Positions 1 through 9,939 of a DNA stretch of 64,000 nucleotides are shown here, piece after piece. The notes beneath the pieces were generated by a model. It was not told the origin of the DNA and did no database searches. It worked only from the letters and a program-made list of their open reading frames with translations. The stretch comes from Nitrosomonas sp. GTDB taxonomy: Bacteria; Pseudomonadota; Gammaproteobacteria; Burkholderiales; Nitrosomonadaceae. The stretch's first letter is position 1; the number at the start of each line of letters is the position of its first letter. The position numbers were made by a program, and so were the translations under genes. The DNA is taken from assembly GCA_021582655.1 (NCBI GenBank), contig CP091135.1, forward strand, positions 702,549-766,548, read 5' to 3'.

Positions 1-1107
1 TTCATCGCCTGAATGATTTGACAAGGGAATGAATTGAACCTTGCCATCCTCTATACGTGCCGCAAGGGATTCACGAACAAATTGATTCGGCGGTACAAAG
101 CGAATATTTCCCGTTACACCGTCGATCGTTATCGATGCAACAACCTGCGGAAGCAGCAGATTAGTCGTTAAACGGAACGCATCAATCCCCAGTGCATACA
201 ATCGCTCCATGTCGGTACTTTTGGGCGCAGCGGAATGCCGGTACGCCATGACCGCCGGATGATCCGGCTGCAGCAACCATGGCATATCCAAGAACCGAAT
301 ACCGTTTAAGTCACTATTCAACAAGGCATTGTCAGTACCGGTAAAAACCAAGGAAGTCGCATACACCGGCGTTTCCGGATCAAGGTAAGTGCGTACGACG
401 CGCGATCTGGCCGCATCGAGCGCGAGAAAAACCACCTGATCGTCACCCTGTGTCACACTGCGCAAGTGCTGCAAAAGCTCGGGATTATCCGTATAACGAA
501 TCAACTCTGTGGTATTTCCGGCCTCACGCACCCATCGTTGCGAGAAAGCATGTTGCAATCGTCTGGAAAGCGAACCTTCATCACCAACCAGAATCGCGTG
601 CTTTCTGCCATTTGCCAATGCTAAGCCAGCAACCTGGCTGGCCTCGGCCTCGGTCTGCAATCCGAACAGATACAATTTTTCCGGCAACACTTTCACATCG
701 GTAGTATTCAACGCAAGCGTGGGTACTGCAAGAGCATGGCTGGACGCAATGGCGGATACGCCATCGCGGGTTAACGGTCCAACAATGAACACCGCACCCG
801 CGGAAACAGCCTGATGGTAGTTGAATAAAATATCAAGCGGATCATCGGTCGTCGTGTAGAGTCGAACCGGAAACGGCAACGGCTGCCCACGTTGCATTGC
901 GACAGAAAATCCATCTCTCACCACGGCCGCCGCTTCCGCGAATGTCCCGGATTCAAGCGGGAGTAACAGTGCGATATGCGCTATAGCCTGACGATCCGAT
1001 ACATTCTCCGGCAACACGGAACCCGCCTGGTCAGTAGCCATGGCTGACGGGTTCCCGTATAGTGCAGCAAGAAAAAATATCAGTAAAAATTTGAAATAAT
1101 TCTGCAT
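1..1107 (-). CDS. LppC/LpoA-family penicillin-binding protein activator (partial, C-terminus beyond window)
   Basis: The reading frame is open for 369 codons from an ATG at 1107 down to base 1, so the C-terminus is missing. It starts with a typical signal peptide ([20 protein letters not shown]). From about residue 45 the sequence IAHIALLLPLESG opens a periplasmic-binding-protein-like fold, as in the LppC domain of E. coli LpoA, which stimulates the synthase PBP1A. Unlike E. coli LpoA there is no N-terminal TPR domain, and no lipobox cysteine follows the signal peptide, so it may be soluble in the periplasm. The divergent rsmI next door matches the conserved lpoA/rsmI pairing. Function is inferred from family and context. 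Confidence 0.8.
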   Translation of the reverse strand, partial: MQNYFKFLLIFFLAALYGNPSAMATDQAGSVLPENVSDRQAIAHIALLLPLESGTFAEAAAVVRDGFSVAMQRGQPLPFPVRLYTTTDDPLDILFNYHQAVSAGAVFIVGPLTRDGVSAIASSHALAVPTLALNTTDVKVLPEKLYLFGLQTEAEASQVAGLALANGRKHAILVGDEGSLSRRLQHAFSQRWVREAGNTTELIRYTDNPELLQHLRSVTQGDDQVVFLALDAARSRVVRTYLDPETPVYATSLVFTGTDNALLNSDLNGIRFLDMPWLLQPDHPAVMAYRHSAAPKSTDMERLYALGIDAFRLTTNLLLPQVVASITIDGVTGNIRFVPPNQFVRESLAARIEDGKVQFIPLSNHSGDE

Positions 1108-1969
1108 GATAAGAATGATGCAAGAAAAGAATGCATTATATGTGGTTGCCACCCCAATAGGAAATTTGGGCGATATCAGCTTACGCGCACTGGAGATACT
1201 AAAAAAAGCCGATTTAATCGCGGCAGAGCATACGCAAAATACCAGCCAGTTATTGACAGCTCATGCAATTCGCACTCAAATGATCAGGCTGCACCAACAC
1301 AATGAATCCGCCACCGCCGAAAAAATAGTATCGCTGCTGCGCGCGGGAAAAAGTATTGCTTTGGTCACGGATGCCGGCACTCCCGGCATTTCCGATCCCG
1401 GCGCAATACTGATTAAGCATGTGCGCACACAGGGTTATCCGGCAATTCCTATTCCGGGTGCAAATGCTGCGGTTTGCGCCCTATCGGTCTCCGGGCACGT
1501 CAATCCACATTTTTTATTTTACGGTTTCCTAACCACCAAAAGCGGATCACGCCGACGTGAATTGTCCGCGTTAAAATCACAGCCCTACACACTGGTATTT
1601 TATGAAGCGCCGCACCGCATTATCGAATCCTTGCAAGATATGATGGCGATCTTCGGTCCACAGCGAGAAGTTACCGTCGCACGAGAATTAACCAAGCTGT
1701 TTGAAACGATTCATACCGGACCGATCGAAGCGATACTTACCGGCCTGCAGGCAGACCCCAATCAACAAAAGGGAGAGTTTGTACTATTGGTAACGGGCGC
1801 CGATGCAATTGACAAATCCGTAATCAGCGATCAGGCAAAGCACACGCTACAATGCCTGCTGGCAGAATTGCCGCTGAAACAAGCCGTGAAATTGAGCGCC
1901 GACATTACACACGAAAATAAAAATTCCCTATACCAATTGGCACTGCAACTCAAAAATCAAAATCCTTAA
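1106..1969 (+). CDS. rsmI: 16S rRNA (cytidine-1402-2'-O)-methyltransferase RsmI
   Basis: RsmI 2'-O-methylates C1402 in the 16S rRNA decoding centre using SAM. The N-terminus carries the family signature [20 protein letters not shown], followed by [11 protein letters not shown], and YEAPHRI lies mid-protein. The length (about 283-287 aa) is normal. The start is uncertain: ATGs lie at 1106, 1115 and 1118 and none has a clear Shine-Dalgarno. The first overlaps the divergent LppC start codon, so 1115 or 1118 is more likely. pyrC follows after 4 nt. Confidence 0.95.
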   Translation: MIRMMQEKNALYVVATPIGNLGDISLRALEILKKADLIAAEHTQNTSQLLTAHAIRTQMIRLHQHNESATAEKIVSLLRAGKSIALVTDAGTPGISDPGAILIKHVRTQGYPAIPIPGANAAVCALSVSGHVNPHFLFYGFLTTKSGSRRRELSALKSQPYTLVFYEAPHRIIESLQDMMAIFGPQREVTVARELTKLFETIHTGPIEAILTGLQADPNQQKGEFVLLVTGADAIDKSVISDQAKHTLQCLLAELPLKQAVKLSADITHENKNSLYQLALQLKNQNP

Positions 1970-1973
1970 TTAC

Positions 1974-3014
1974 ATGAAAACCTTGACCCTCACCAAACCG
2001 GACGACTGGCATTTGCATGTGCGCGATGGCGAGCAAATGCGCGCCGCACTACCGCACACCGCACGGCAATTCGCACGTGCCATCATTATGCCAAATCTAC
2101 GCCCGCCGGTTGTTTCCGTCGCAATGGCTCTGTCGTATCGCGATCGCATTCTGGCCGCACTGGCAACTGCGGCACAACAATACACTTTTGAGCCGCTAAT
2201 GACATTGTATTTAACCGATCATACCTCGCCGCAGGAAATTATCCGCGCCAAGGAAAGCGGCAAGATACACGCTGTAAAGCTATATCCGGCAGGCGCAACC
2301 ACGAATTCGGATGCGGGAGTAACCGATCTTGCCAAATGTTACAGCACTCTGGCGACAATGGAAAAAATCGACTTTCCTTTACTGGTGCATGGTGAAGTAA
2401 CCGATCCCGACGTGGATGTATTCGACCGGGAAGGTATTTTCATCGATCAAGTACTGACGCCGATGATCCGACAATTCCCCGCACTGCGCATCGTATTCGA
2501 ACATATCACTACCCGCGATGCCGTTTCGTTCGTACAAGAATCATCTCATCCTATTGCGGCAACCATCACCGCGCATCATTTATTACTGAATCGTAACGCA
2601 ATTTTCCAAGGAGGAATCAATCCGCACCACTACTGCTTACCGGTATTAAAGCGAGAAACGCACCGTCAGGCGCTGGTAGAAGCCGCCATCAGCGGAAATC
2701 CGAAGTTTTTCCTCGGTACCGATAGCGCCCCCCACGCACAAACTGCCAAAGAAAATGCCTGTGGTTGCGCCGGGATCTTCACCGCACATGCTGCGCTTGA
2801 ATTGTATACATCCGTGTTCGAGCAAGCCGGTGCACTGGATAGATTAGAGGCTTTTGCCAGTTTTCATGGCGCAGATTTTTACCGGCTGCCAAGAAATCAA
2901 GAGCAAATAGTGCTTCGAAAAGAAAATTGGAGCGTGCCGGAACAATTTGAATATGCGGGTGATAATTTAATTCCGTTCCGCGCAAATACGACACTCACCT
3001 GGCGCATGACATAA
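1974..3014 (+). CDS. pyrC: Dihydroorotase (class II, PyrC)
   Basis: A zinc amidohydrolase that interconverts carbamoyl-aspartate and dihydroorotate in de novo pyrimidine synthesis. Visible marks are the metal-binding HLH in [10 protein letters not shown] near residue 13, the lysine expected to be carboxylated in [10 protein letters not shown] near residue 102, and a late [10 protein letters not shown] motif carrying the catalytic Asp. At 346 aa it matches E. coli PyrC (348 aa). It lies 4 nt after rsmI and is probably cotranscribed with it. Confidence 0.96.
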   Translation: MKTLTLTKPDDWHLHVRDGEQMRAALPHTARQFARAIIMPNLRPPVVSVAMALSYRDRILAALATAAQQYTFEPLMTLYLTDHTSPQEIIRAKESGKIHAVKLYPAGATTNSDAGVTDLAKCYSTLATMEKIDFPLLVHGEVTDPDVDVFDREGIFIDQVLTPMIRQFPALRIVFEHITTRDAVSFVQESSHPIAATITAHHLLLNRNAIFQGGINPHHYCLPVLKRETHRQALVEAAISGNPKFFLGTDSAPHAQTAKENACGCAGIFTAHAALELYTSVFEQAGALDRLEAFASFHGADFYRLPRNQEQIVLRKENWSVPEQFEYAGDNLIPFRANTTLTWRMT

Positions 3015-3140
3015 ACTTTCAGTGGATCGCCAATAATCTAATACACTGATATTCCATGGAAAAATTCATGAAATCCATTATGACTCACCTGATTATTCTT
3101 ATCGCTCAATAGTACAGAACAAAGACTGTTTGAGAATTAC

Positions 3141-3488
3141 TCAATGCAACTCGATATGCCGATCAACTCCACGACTAGCATCGATTTGCTCATCTTCGTA
3201 CATTTTCCGATCTCTACGCTTATAAAAACAAAAAATAGCCAAAGCCAAGGCAGTAATCGTTATCAATGCAGGGTAAGGTGTTTGCAACCCAAGATACCAG
3301 TGCCACCATTCCAAACCGGCAAACAGTATAAAAATGATCGGTGCAATCACCAACGGCACGACATCATTATCCATCATGGTATTGAATTTCCGTCGCAGAT
3401 ACCGGTTCATTTCCAACGATACGTTGTTTGTCAATGACTGACTGGCATTGATTCTTTTTCTGACGATAATAAAGCGCATTTTTTGCAT
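3141..3488 (-). CDS. Small hypothetical membrane protein
   Basis: An open frame of 115 codons; an internal ATG (residue 27, MNRYLRRKF) is an equally plausible start. Two hydrophobic stretches (about residues 44-60 and 73-88) suggest two membrane spans around a WWHWYLG loop, followed by a charged tail (YKRRDRKMYEDEQ). I do not recognise the family. It stands alone, with about 125 bp to pyrC and 240 bp to the VanZ-like gene. Confidence 0.5.
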   Translation of the reverse strand: MQKMRFIIVRKRINASQSLTNNVSLEMNRYLRRKFNTMMDNDVVPLVIAPIIFILFAGLEWWHWYLGLQTPYPALITITALALAIFCFYKRRDRKMYEDEQIDASRGVDRHIELH

Positions 3489-3726
3489 GATAATAGCCCA
3501 TAGAAATTATTTTATAGATAACACACGCGTCGATTCGGATCGAGACGTCACAGAAAAAATCTTTAGCGTTAACGGACAATCATGTAAAAAACTTATGATA
3601 TTGAGCCGGTTCAAGTACGCGTTTCAGCTTTATTGGAAAACCACACAATCGTCGCCGCTTTAGCAGATCGCTAAAAAACGCTTCCTAAGCAGTTGCCGAA
3701 CAAGAAAGAACAAACAGAGAAACCTC

Positions 3727-4752
3727 TTACCGGAATGACAAAAAGCTTGACCCGTATCTGATCGCTCGAACCACAGAGAATCCCAAAATGCTTCCCAATG
3801 CATCCAATAAGAAATCGGCGACTGAGGTTGATCGCCCTTCAACATAAAGTTGCGCGAATTCGGTGCCACCCGCAATCAGCAATGCAATGATCATCATCCG
3901 AAAAAAAGACTCCCCGATCATGATCCAACCAAGCATAACGCCTAGTAAGAGAAAAAAAACGAAGTGCCATACCTCGGATAAGTCCCATGGAATCCCGGCA
4001 ATAAATTGCTCACCCTGGATATTGACTTGCGTCGTAAACTCAAACGCAATGTGCTGCTTGATATCACCCGGTATTAAGGTACCAAGGATAATGGAAATAA
4101 TTATAAGAATCAGTATCGTACGCGCAAGCACACTGGCTCCCCGCCGCGCCGCGCAAGAACCTGCCAATAATAAAAAGAATGCACCCCACGTTGTTAAAAT
4201 CGTATTTTTGATTATCGGATACACCGTCGATTCCCGAACCGGATGCAGCCGGATATTGTCGAGTTGAAACAAACCACTGGCTTGGTTGAGTTGAGCCGCT
4301 ACACGAATTTTTTGTGTGGCAGCTGCAATGAGAAATGTTTTCTGGAAATAACTCCAATCTTGAGACCCATACAATGCCGCTGCAGTATGCGGTAAATTCC
4401 AATGGTCTTTATCACCGCTATTTTGAACCAAAATCAACCGTGCCGTATGCCAAGGTTTCTGACCTGGCAATACATCAACGCTTCTTAGCTGCGCAGAAAG
4501 CTTTAATATCGTACCCGGTCGCGGTAACGGAACTGCTTGTTGCGCACTCACTATCTTATGTGCGTTCAAAGCATAGAGAATCAACCCGTGATCGGTGACT
4601 TCGATTCGACTGCCTTCCGTGGCGCGTATATCCCATTCTCCGGTTAAAAGATCGGAACCGACCCATTCGTACTGCTCAAATCTGTCATGCAAATAGAGAG
4701 TTACAATCGCCAGAACAATAAAAATCAGGCAATGCGTTTTAAATAACGGCAC
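3727..4752 (-). CDS. VanZ-family membrane protein with an extracytoplasmic N-terminal domain
   Basis: A 341-aa protein. One N-terminal membrane anchor is followed by about 150 residues with a beta-rich, carbohydrate-binding-like pattern, then several transmembrane helices. The C-terminal third carries VanZ-type signatures: WHFVFFLLLGVMLG, then GGTEFAQLYVEGRSTSVADFLLDALG (Glu-Gln-x-x-x-x-x-R...D-x-x-x-N/D). VanZ proteins are linked to teicoplanin resistance in enterococci, but their biochemical role in Gram-negatives is unknown. It may take part in envelope or exopolysaccharide processes; that is inference. Confidence 0.8.
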   Translation of the reverse strand: MPLFKTHCLIFIVLAIVTLYLHDRFEQYEWVGSDLLTGEWDIRATEGSRIEVTDHGLILYALNAHKIVSAQQAVPLPRPGTILKLSAQLRSVDVLPGQKPWHTARLILVQNSGDKDHWNLPHTAAALYGSQDWSYFQKTFLIAAATQKIRVAAQLNQASGLFQLDNIRLHPVRESTVYPIIKNTILTTWGAFFLLLAGSCAARRGASVLARTILILIIISIILGTLIPGDIKQHIAFEFTTQVNIQGEQFIAGIPWDLSEVWHFVFFLLLGVMLGWIMIGESFFRMMIIALLIAGGTEFAQLYVEGRSTSVADFLLDALGSILGFSVVRAIRYGSSFLSFR

Positions 4753-4838
4753 ACGAAAAACCAGAAAAGCTTCTCATCAATGAAACAGACCAATGAATGT
4801 CATCATTTATACATGCAGCGGCTTCTCACGAAAAATTC

Positions 4839-4913
4839 TCAAAAATATTGCACCATCAAGCTGATATAGCCTGCCACAAAAATAATGAGGACGATAATGA
4901 CAAACTTCTTCAT
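4839..4913 (-). CDS. Candidate 24-residue membrane micropeptide
   Basis: A short ORF, MKKFVIIVLIIFVAGYISLM plus VQYF, directly behind a strong Shine-Dalgarno (AAAGGAGAATCA before the ATG). The peptide is a single hydrophobic helix with a KK N-terminus, typical of bacterial small membrane proteins. It sits in an otherwise gene-free 370-bp gap. Support is only the ribosome-binding site and composition. Confidence 0.42.
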   Translation of the reverse strand: MKKFVIIVLIIFVAGYISLMVQYF

Positions 4914-6108
<1,195 letters not shown>

Positions 6109-6144
6109 CAAAGAAAATACCGAATAAAGCACACAATAATTATC

Positions 6145-6690
6145 ATGTGCACAGATTCTGATCAGAATGACGACGATATGGCGCTATTTCGGACTGCAAT
6201 GCGCGATGTAGCACCACTACCCGCATCTGACAGAGTGACTGATCATTACACCGAGATACCGCCGTTCCCCCTGAAGGTCCGCGTTTCCGACACCGCAAAA
6301 ACAGAAGATTCATTATCCGATCATATTGCATTAATAATGGAACCCGGCGATGCCTGGTCTTATGCGTACCCCGGGATTTCACAACAAACATTAAGACGAC
6401 TCCGGCGCGGATATTGGAACATCCAGGCAAACCTTGACTTGCATGGCGATACCCGCGATGAAGCCAGGCGGCGATTAAGTGCTTTTCTCGATGCATGCAC
6501 AGGCAAAAATATGCGTTGTGTGCGGGTCATACACGGAAAAGGGTTGAGCTCAAAAAACCAGGAACCGGTATTAAAGACCAGAATTGGAAATTGGTTGATA
6601 CAACGCGCTGATGTTTTAGCCTTTTGTCAAGCAAAACAGGAACATGGTGGCGGCGGCGCAGTCCTGATCTTACTTAAAGCAAGCGCATAA
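6145..6690 (+). CDS. Smr-domain protein (possible endonuclease)
   Basis: 181 aa. The C-terminal Smr domain is clear: LDLHGDTRDEAR near residue 97 (the DLHG motif) and VRVIHGKG near residue 130 (the HGKG motif), ending in GGGGAVLILLK. Free-standing Smr proteins include the E. coli SmrA/SmrB nicking or mRNA-cleaving nucleases; SmrB acts on collided ribosomes. The N-terminal 90 residues are poorly conserved. The gene follows trxB and converges with the DksA-like gene. Confidence 0.88.
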   Translation: MCTDSDQNDDDMALFRTAMRDVAPLPASDRVTDHYTEIPPFPLKVRVSDTAKTEDSLSDHIALIMEPGDAWSYAYPGISQQTLRRLRRGYWNIQANLDLHGDTRDEARRRLSAFLDACTGKNMRCVRVIHGKGLSSKNQEPVLKTRIGNWLIQRADVLAFCQAKQEHGGGGAVLILLKASA

Positions 6691-6703
6691 ATCACAATAC
6701 TTA

Positions 6704-7075
6704 TTACAAGGAAGATTTTGACTCTTTGGGAAAAGTCTTCTCAAATTGATTCTGGCATGCGATACAACGCTGTGCCGACGGATACGCCAATAACCGTTCA
6801 AATCCGATTTCATTGCCGCAATCGATACAATCCCCGAATTCCAATTCACTCAAATACCGCATCGACATTTCCAATTCACGCATTTCATTAATCTGGCGAT
6901 CGACCAACGCCGTATCGATATCATCCGGAACATGATTCAAATATTCGATCAATTCCTCATTGCTGATATCCTGAGTATGCGTCAGTTCTTCACGAACTTC
7001 GCACTGAAGCTCCAAATACCGCTTATGTAGCGCGGCTTTCAGTTGAATCAGCTGATCCTCAGTAAAATTTGCCAT
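6704..7075 (-). CDS. TraR/DksA-family C4 zinc-finger protein
   Basis: 123 aa. The C-terminal zinc finger CIDCGNEIGF...CIACQ (Cys-x2-Cys-x17-Cys-x2-Cys) and a helical N-terminus rich in charged residues mark the TraR/DksA family. These bind the RNA polymerase secondary channel and modulate transcription, in DksA together with ppGpp. It is shorter than E. coli DksA (151 aa) and resembles the small DksA-like paralogues. The coiled-coil tip has DIDTA rather than the canonical DxxDxA spacing, so DksA-like activity is uncertain. Confidence 0.85.
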   Translation of the reverse strand: MANFTEDQLIQLKAALHKRYLELQCEVREELTHTQDISNEELIEYLNHVPDDIDTALVDRQINEMRELEMSMRYLSELEFGDCIDCGNEIGFERLLAYPSAQRCIACQNQFEKTFPKESKSSL

Positions 7076-7227
7076 TACCCCCTCCTTATGTTGCGGTTAA
7101 GATATTGCTTGAATATTTTTTAGGGTTTGATGAAAATCAAACTCGCATGGTTCAATATCAGATAATTCTGCAAGAAAAATATGACACTGCAGAATTTTTG
7201 GGCGGACAATACTCGAAATCAGCTGAT

Positions 7228-7875
7228 TTACTTGTCGGTCATCGTACCGATGAAGGCATTCGCTTCATTAATCGAATGCTCCATTGATGCGATCAATGCG
7301 GATACGTCGGATTGAATCGCACCCAATTCACCCTTAAGCGATGCGATAGCGCGAGCATTGAGATTATGCTTCAGAAACATGACTTGATCCTGAAAGACAC
7401 GCAGGATCGGCTCGATTTTGCTTTCAGCTTCTTTCATCGATGCGATCAATTGACGGTAATGTGCCTGGGTGCTCGACAGTTTCTTCTGACTGCTTTGCTT
7501 CAATGAAGCATTGGTATATTGCGTTATCTCCAGTTTCCATTCCGCAAATAACGCTTCCGATACGTTCTCAATATCAGAGATCCGACTTCTGACTTCCTCG
7601 GCTTTGCCGGCACTGGCTTCATAGGCATCATTGAGTTTTTTATACGTGGTTTCCAAGTCCCCGCCCTGAAAATTGGTAACGGCGGTAAATTGCTCCAGTG
7701 CCGACTTGAATTGTTCTTTGGTTTCCTGCTGGGTATCACGCGCTTTTTCAACCCGGTATACCATCACATCGCGCTTTGGAATACCGATTTTCTCGAGACC
7801 TTCAAGATACATCGTGGTGCACGCGCTCAGCACCAGAAAAATCACCAGCAGTGACAAACGGATCGCAGTATTCAT
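7228..7875 (-). CDS. DUF2959-family lipoprotein
   Basis: 215 aa. The signal peptide ends in the lipobox LSAC (Cys near residue 19), predicting an envelope lipoprotein. The rest is almost entirely helical and rich in charged heptad-like stretches, starting with YLEGLEKIGIPKRDVMVYRVEKARD, which I recognise as the DUF2959 pattern. The function is unknown. The gene lies 51 nt downstream of the Tam41-like gene and may belong to the same transcript as the lipid cluster. Confidence 0.85.
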   Translation of the reverse strand: MNTAIRLSLLVIFLVLSACTTMYLEGLEKIGIPKRDVMVYRVEKARDTQQETKEQFKSALEQFTAVTNFQGGDLETTYKKLNDAYEASAGKAEEVRSRISDIENVSEALFAEWKLEITQYTNASLKQSSQKKLSSTQAHYRQLIASMKEAESKIEPILRVFQDQVMFLKHNLNARAIASLKGELGAIQSDVSALIASMEHSINEANAFIGTMTDK

Positions 7876-7926
7876 ATATTCTCCAGTGACAATTTACGAT
7901 GGTTATTTCTCACAGTGAAGAGACTG

Positions 7927-8898
7927 TCAACGTAGCACACCGCGCCGCAATAACCGACCGGCGACTTTCAATCCCCATAAAATCGGGTGACGGCGCAGCA
8001 ATGGCGTCACCTCCACGCACACCCCGGTGTGCCGCTCGATCTTCCAGGCAGCGTAATCCACACTATTGGCGAATGTCAATGTGGCTTTGGCCAATCGCAA
8101 AATCGACAGGATACGTCCTTGCCAACGGCGCCAGCGCCAACGCCGCAATGCTTGCCGCCGCCTCATCGAATCCGTTACGCAACGATATCGATCGTCTTGG
8201 TGTTTTTCCAACAGAGACGTCAGCAACGGATACGCAGTATCGGTAAAACATACCAATGCCGACAGATTGGCTCGCGCCAAGTGGCGCGCACGCGATGCTT
8301 TTTCAGCGCGCAATTCAGCGGCATAGGTAAGCACCAAACAACGCGACCAGATTTCCTCGACATCGAATATATCGGATTCCAATGCAGCAATACCTGTTTT
8401 CAAAAACGTGATGACCGAATGCGCGCACACACTGTATATCCGCCGCCTTGTTGTATCGTCACGTGCGTAAAGAAGGCGCGAAGGTTGCGCAAAACGCGCC
8501 CAAACATACGAATGAAACCAAACGGACGCACCTTGTTCAAAATCGTGCATTGAGATGACAGCGTATTTGGCACGCAACGTTCTACCCTGATCGGATACTT
8601 CGATATAAAACACATTCGGAGGCAACCAAGTGTTCAACAGACTCAAGTAGCGCTGCGGATAGGCATTGCGGTAATCATCCACAACGGCGTATAAATCGAC
8701 GATGCCTTCGTCCAGACTGCAACCGGAATGCAGGCAGGAGCCATACAGGATCACCGCATCGAGCGCCGCACCGAAATGTAATTTCAGTGCATCGACAAGC
8801 GGCGCGTAATCGGGAGAAACGGCTTGATCGCTTTCGGCGGCAACTGCGCGAATCAGCGCATCCGGCACCAATGCACCGGAAAGTGATCGTGAGTTCAT
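7927..8898 (-). CDS. Tam41-like phosphatidate cytidylyltransferase (nucleotidyltransferase)
   Basis: 323 aa with a nucleotidyltransferase core: LYGSCLHSG (GS at residues 53-54), then DLYAVVDD (acidic residues at 68 and 74/75). The continuation (LPPNVFY, RAKYAVISMHDFE, WFHSYVWARFAQP) follows the pattern of mitochondrial Tam41, which makes CDP-diacylglycerol from phosphatidate and CTP. This assignment is from remembered family patterns. Context supports it: the two genes immediately upstream encode a diacylglycerol-kinase-like enzyme, which could supply phosphatidate, and a CDP-alcohol phosphatidyltransferase, which could use CDP-diacylglycerol. The gap to the kinase gene is 10 nt, so the three are almost certainly one operon. 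Confidence 0.75.
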   Translation of the reverse strand: MNSRSLSGALVPDALIRAVAAESDQAVSPDYAPLVDALKLHFGAALDAVILYGSCLHSGCSLDEGIVDLYAVVDDYRNAYPQRYLSLLNTWLPPNVFYIEVSDQGRTLRAKYAVISMHDFEQGASVWFHSYVWARFAQPSRLLYARDDTTRRRIYSVCAHSVITFLKTGIAALESDIFDVEEIWSRCLVLTYAAELRAEKASRARHLARANLSALVCFTDTAYPLLTSLLEKHQDDRYRCVTDSMRRRQALRRWRWRRWQGRILSILRLAKATLTFANSVDYAAWKIERHTGVCVEVTPLLRRHPILWGLKVAGRLLRRGVLR

Positions 8899-8908
8899 GG
8901 TAAATATC

Positions 8909-9919
8909 CTAAAGCACTAAAAAATGTACCGGATCGGTTGCCGTGATTCGCAGCGAACGTTGCGTGCCATAGCTGCGATACAACTCTCCGTCGACAATAT
9001 ATTCGTCGTCCATTTGCAACATCAAGCCATGCGTATTATGGCTGAAATAGCCGTCTTTTTCTTGCAGCGCACGCCCATTGCCTGAAATCATCGGCCATAT
9101 TGCATGCCACAAGCGTTTGCGCTGCTGATCGACCAACGTCACGTGCAACGGCGCCGGTTCGGTGCCCCAATACGGGCGGATATTCAGCAACAAGCAATCC
9201 AATGCGCTGACTTGCGCAAACAAATAAGTGCCTCGATAAGTCCGCCCGCTGTCATCGTCGGTCATCGTCATTGTGACCGGTGCCCACTCGCCTTGCTCTC
9301 GGCCAAGGATCATGCCGGTCACCATGCCCAGCAATGAGCGCAGCATAATCAACGCAGCAAACAAGCCGCCCGTAATACCGATTTGCTTGACCGAGCTGCG
9401 CGAAAATTTGACCCCGCGCGCAACCAATCCTACCGCAAAAAACATACCGAAGATCGGCGGACTACCGTTTTGTTCAATACGCAATACCGGGCGCCGCACC
9501 AATACAGGCGGCTGAGTCGGTGTGCGCAGAAATCGCTGCAGGCGGCGAATCAATTGTTCCGGCTTACCGCGCATGCCAAGATCCAATGGCGTCATGTTGG
9601 TGGTGCCGCCGGGAACGATCATGATCAACGGCCACCGATCTTGCGTCAATCCCATGAATAAATGACCGAGAATCGCATGTGTGGTACCGTCACCGGCGAC
9701 GATCAACAACAGATCGACATCGGCTTGGATCAGTTGGTCGACCGCAGCTTTAAAACCGATCACATCACTGGCTTCATATACCGACAAATCCCGAATACCA
9801 GCCAGCTCTTGCCGAATGGCTGCAACACGTTTGCGCACCCCGCCGCTCATCGGATTGAACAAACAACCCACTTTGGCTGTACCAGCCGCTAACCGCTCTA
9901 TCCGGTTCATCAGTGCCAT
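8909..9919 (-). CDS. Diacylglycerol kinase-like lipid kinase
   Basis: 336 aa. It has the DAGK catalytic-domain pattern: VGCLFNPMSGGVRKR near residue 17, then the nucleotide-binding IVAGDGTTHAILGHL near residue 74 and VPGGTTNMTPLDLG near residue 105. These kinases phosphorylate diacylglycerol or related lipids. The C-terminal half forms the usual beta-rich lipid-binding domain and ends in VDGELYRS, as in the YegS/DAGK family. It is the middle gene of the lipid cluster. The substrate is inferred from its neighbours. Confidence 0.85.
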   Translation of the reverse strand: MALMNRIERLAAGTAKVGCLFNPMSGGVRKRVAAIRQELAGIRDLSVYEASDVIGFKAAVDQLIQADVDLLLIVAGDGTTHAILGHLFMGLTQDRWPLIMIVPGGTTNMTPLDLGMRGKPEQLIRRLQRFLRTPTQPPVLVRRPVLRIEQNGSPPIFGMFFAVGLVARGVKFSRSSVKQIGITGGLFAALIMLRSLLGMVTGMILGREQGEWAPVTMTMTDDDSGRTYRGTYLFAQVSALDCLLLNIRPYWGTEPAPLHVTLVDQQRKRLWHAIWPMISGNGRALQEKDGYFSHNTHGLMLQMDDEYIVDGELYRSYGTQRSLRITATDPVHFLVL

Positions 9920-9939
9920 CTGTAATTGGCATGAACCGC

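Noticed and set aside
450-814. Two open plus-strand frames (84 and 101 codons) across the LppC gene
   Set aside because: They lie antisense to a long coding frame with a signal peptide and family motifs, and their translations look random.
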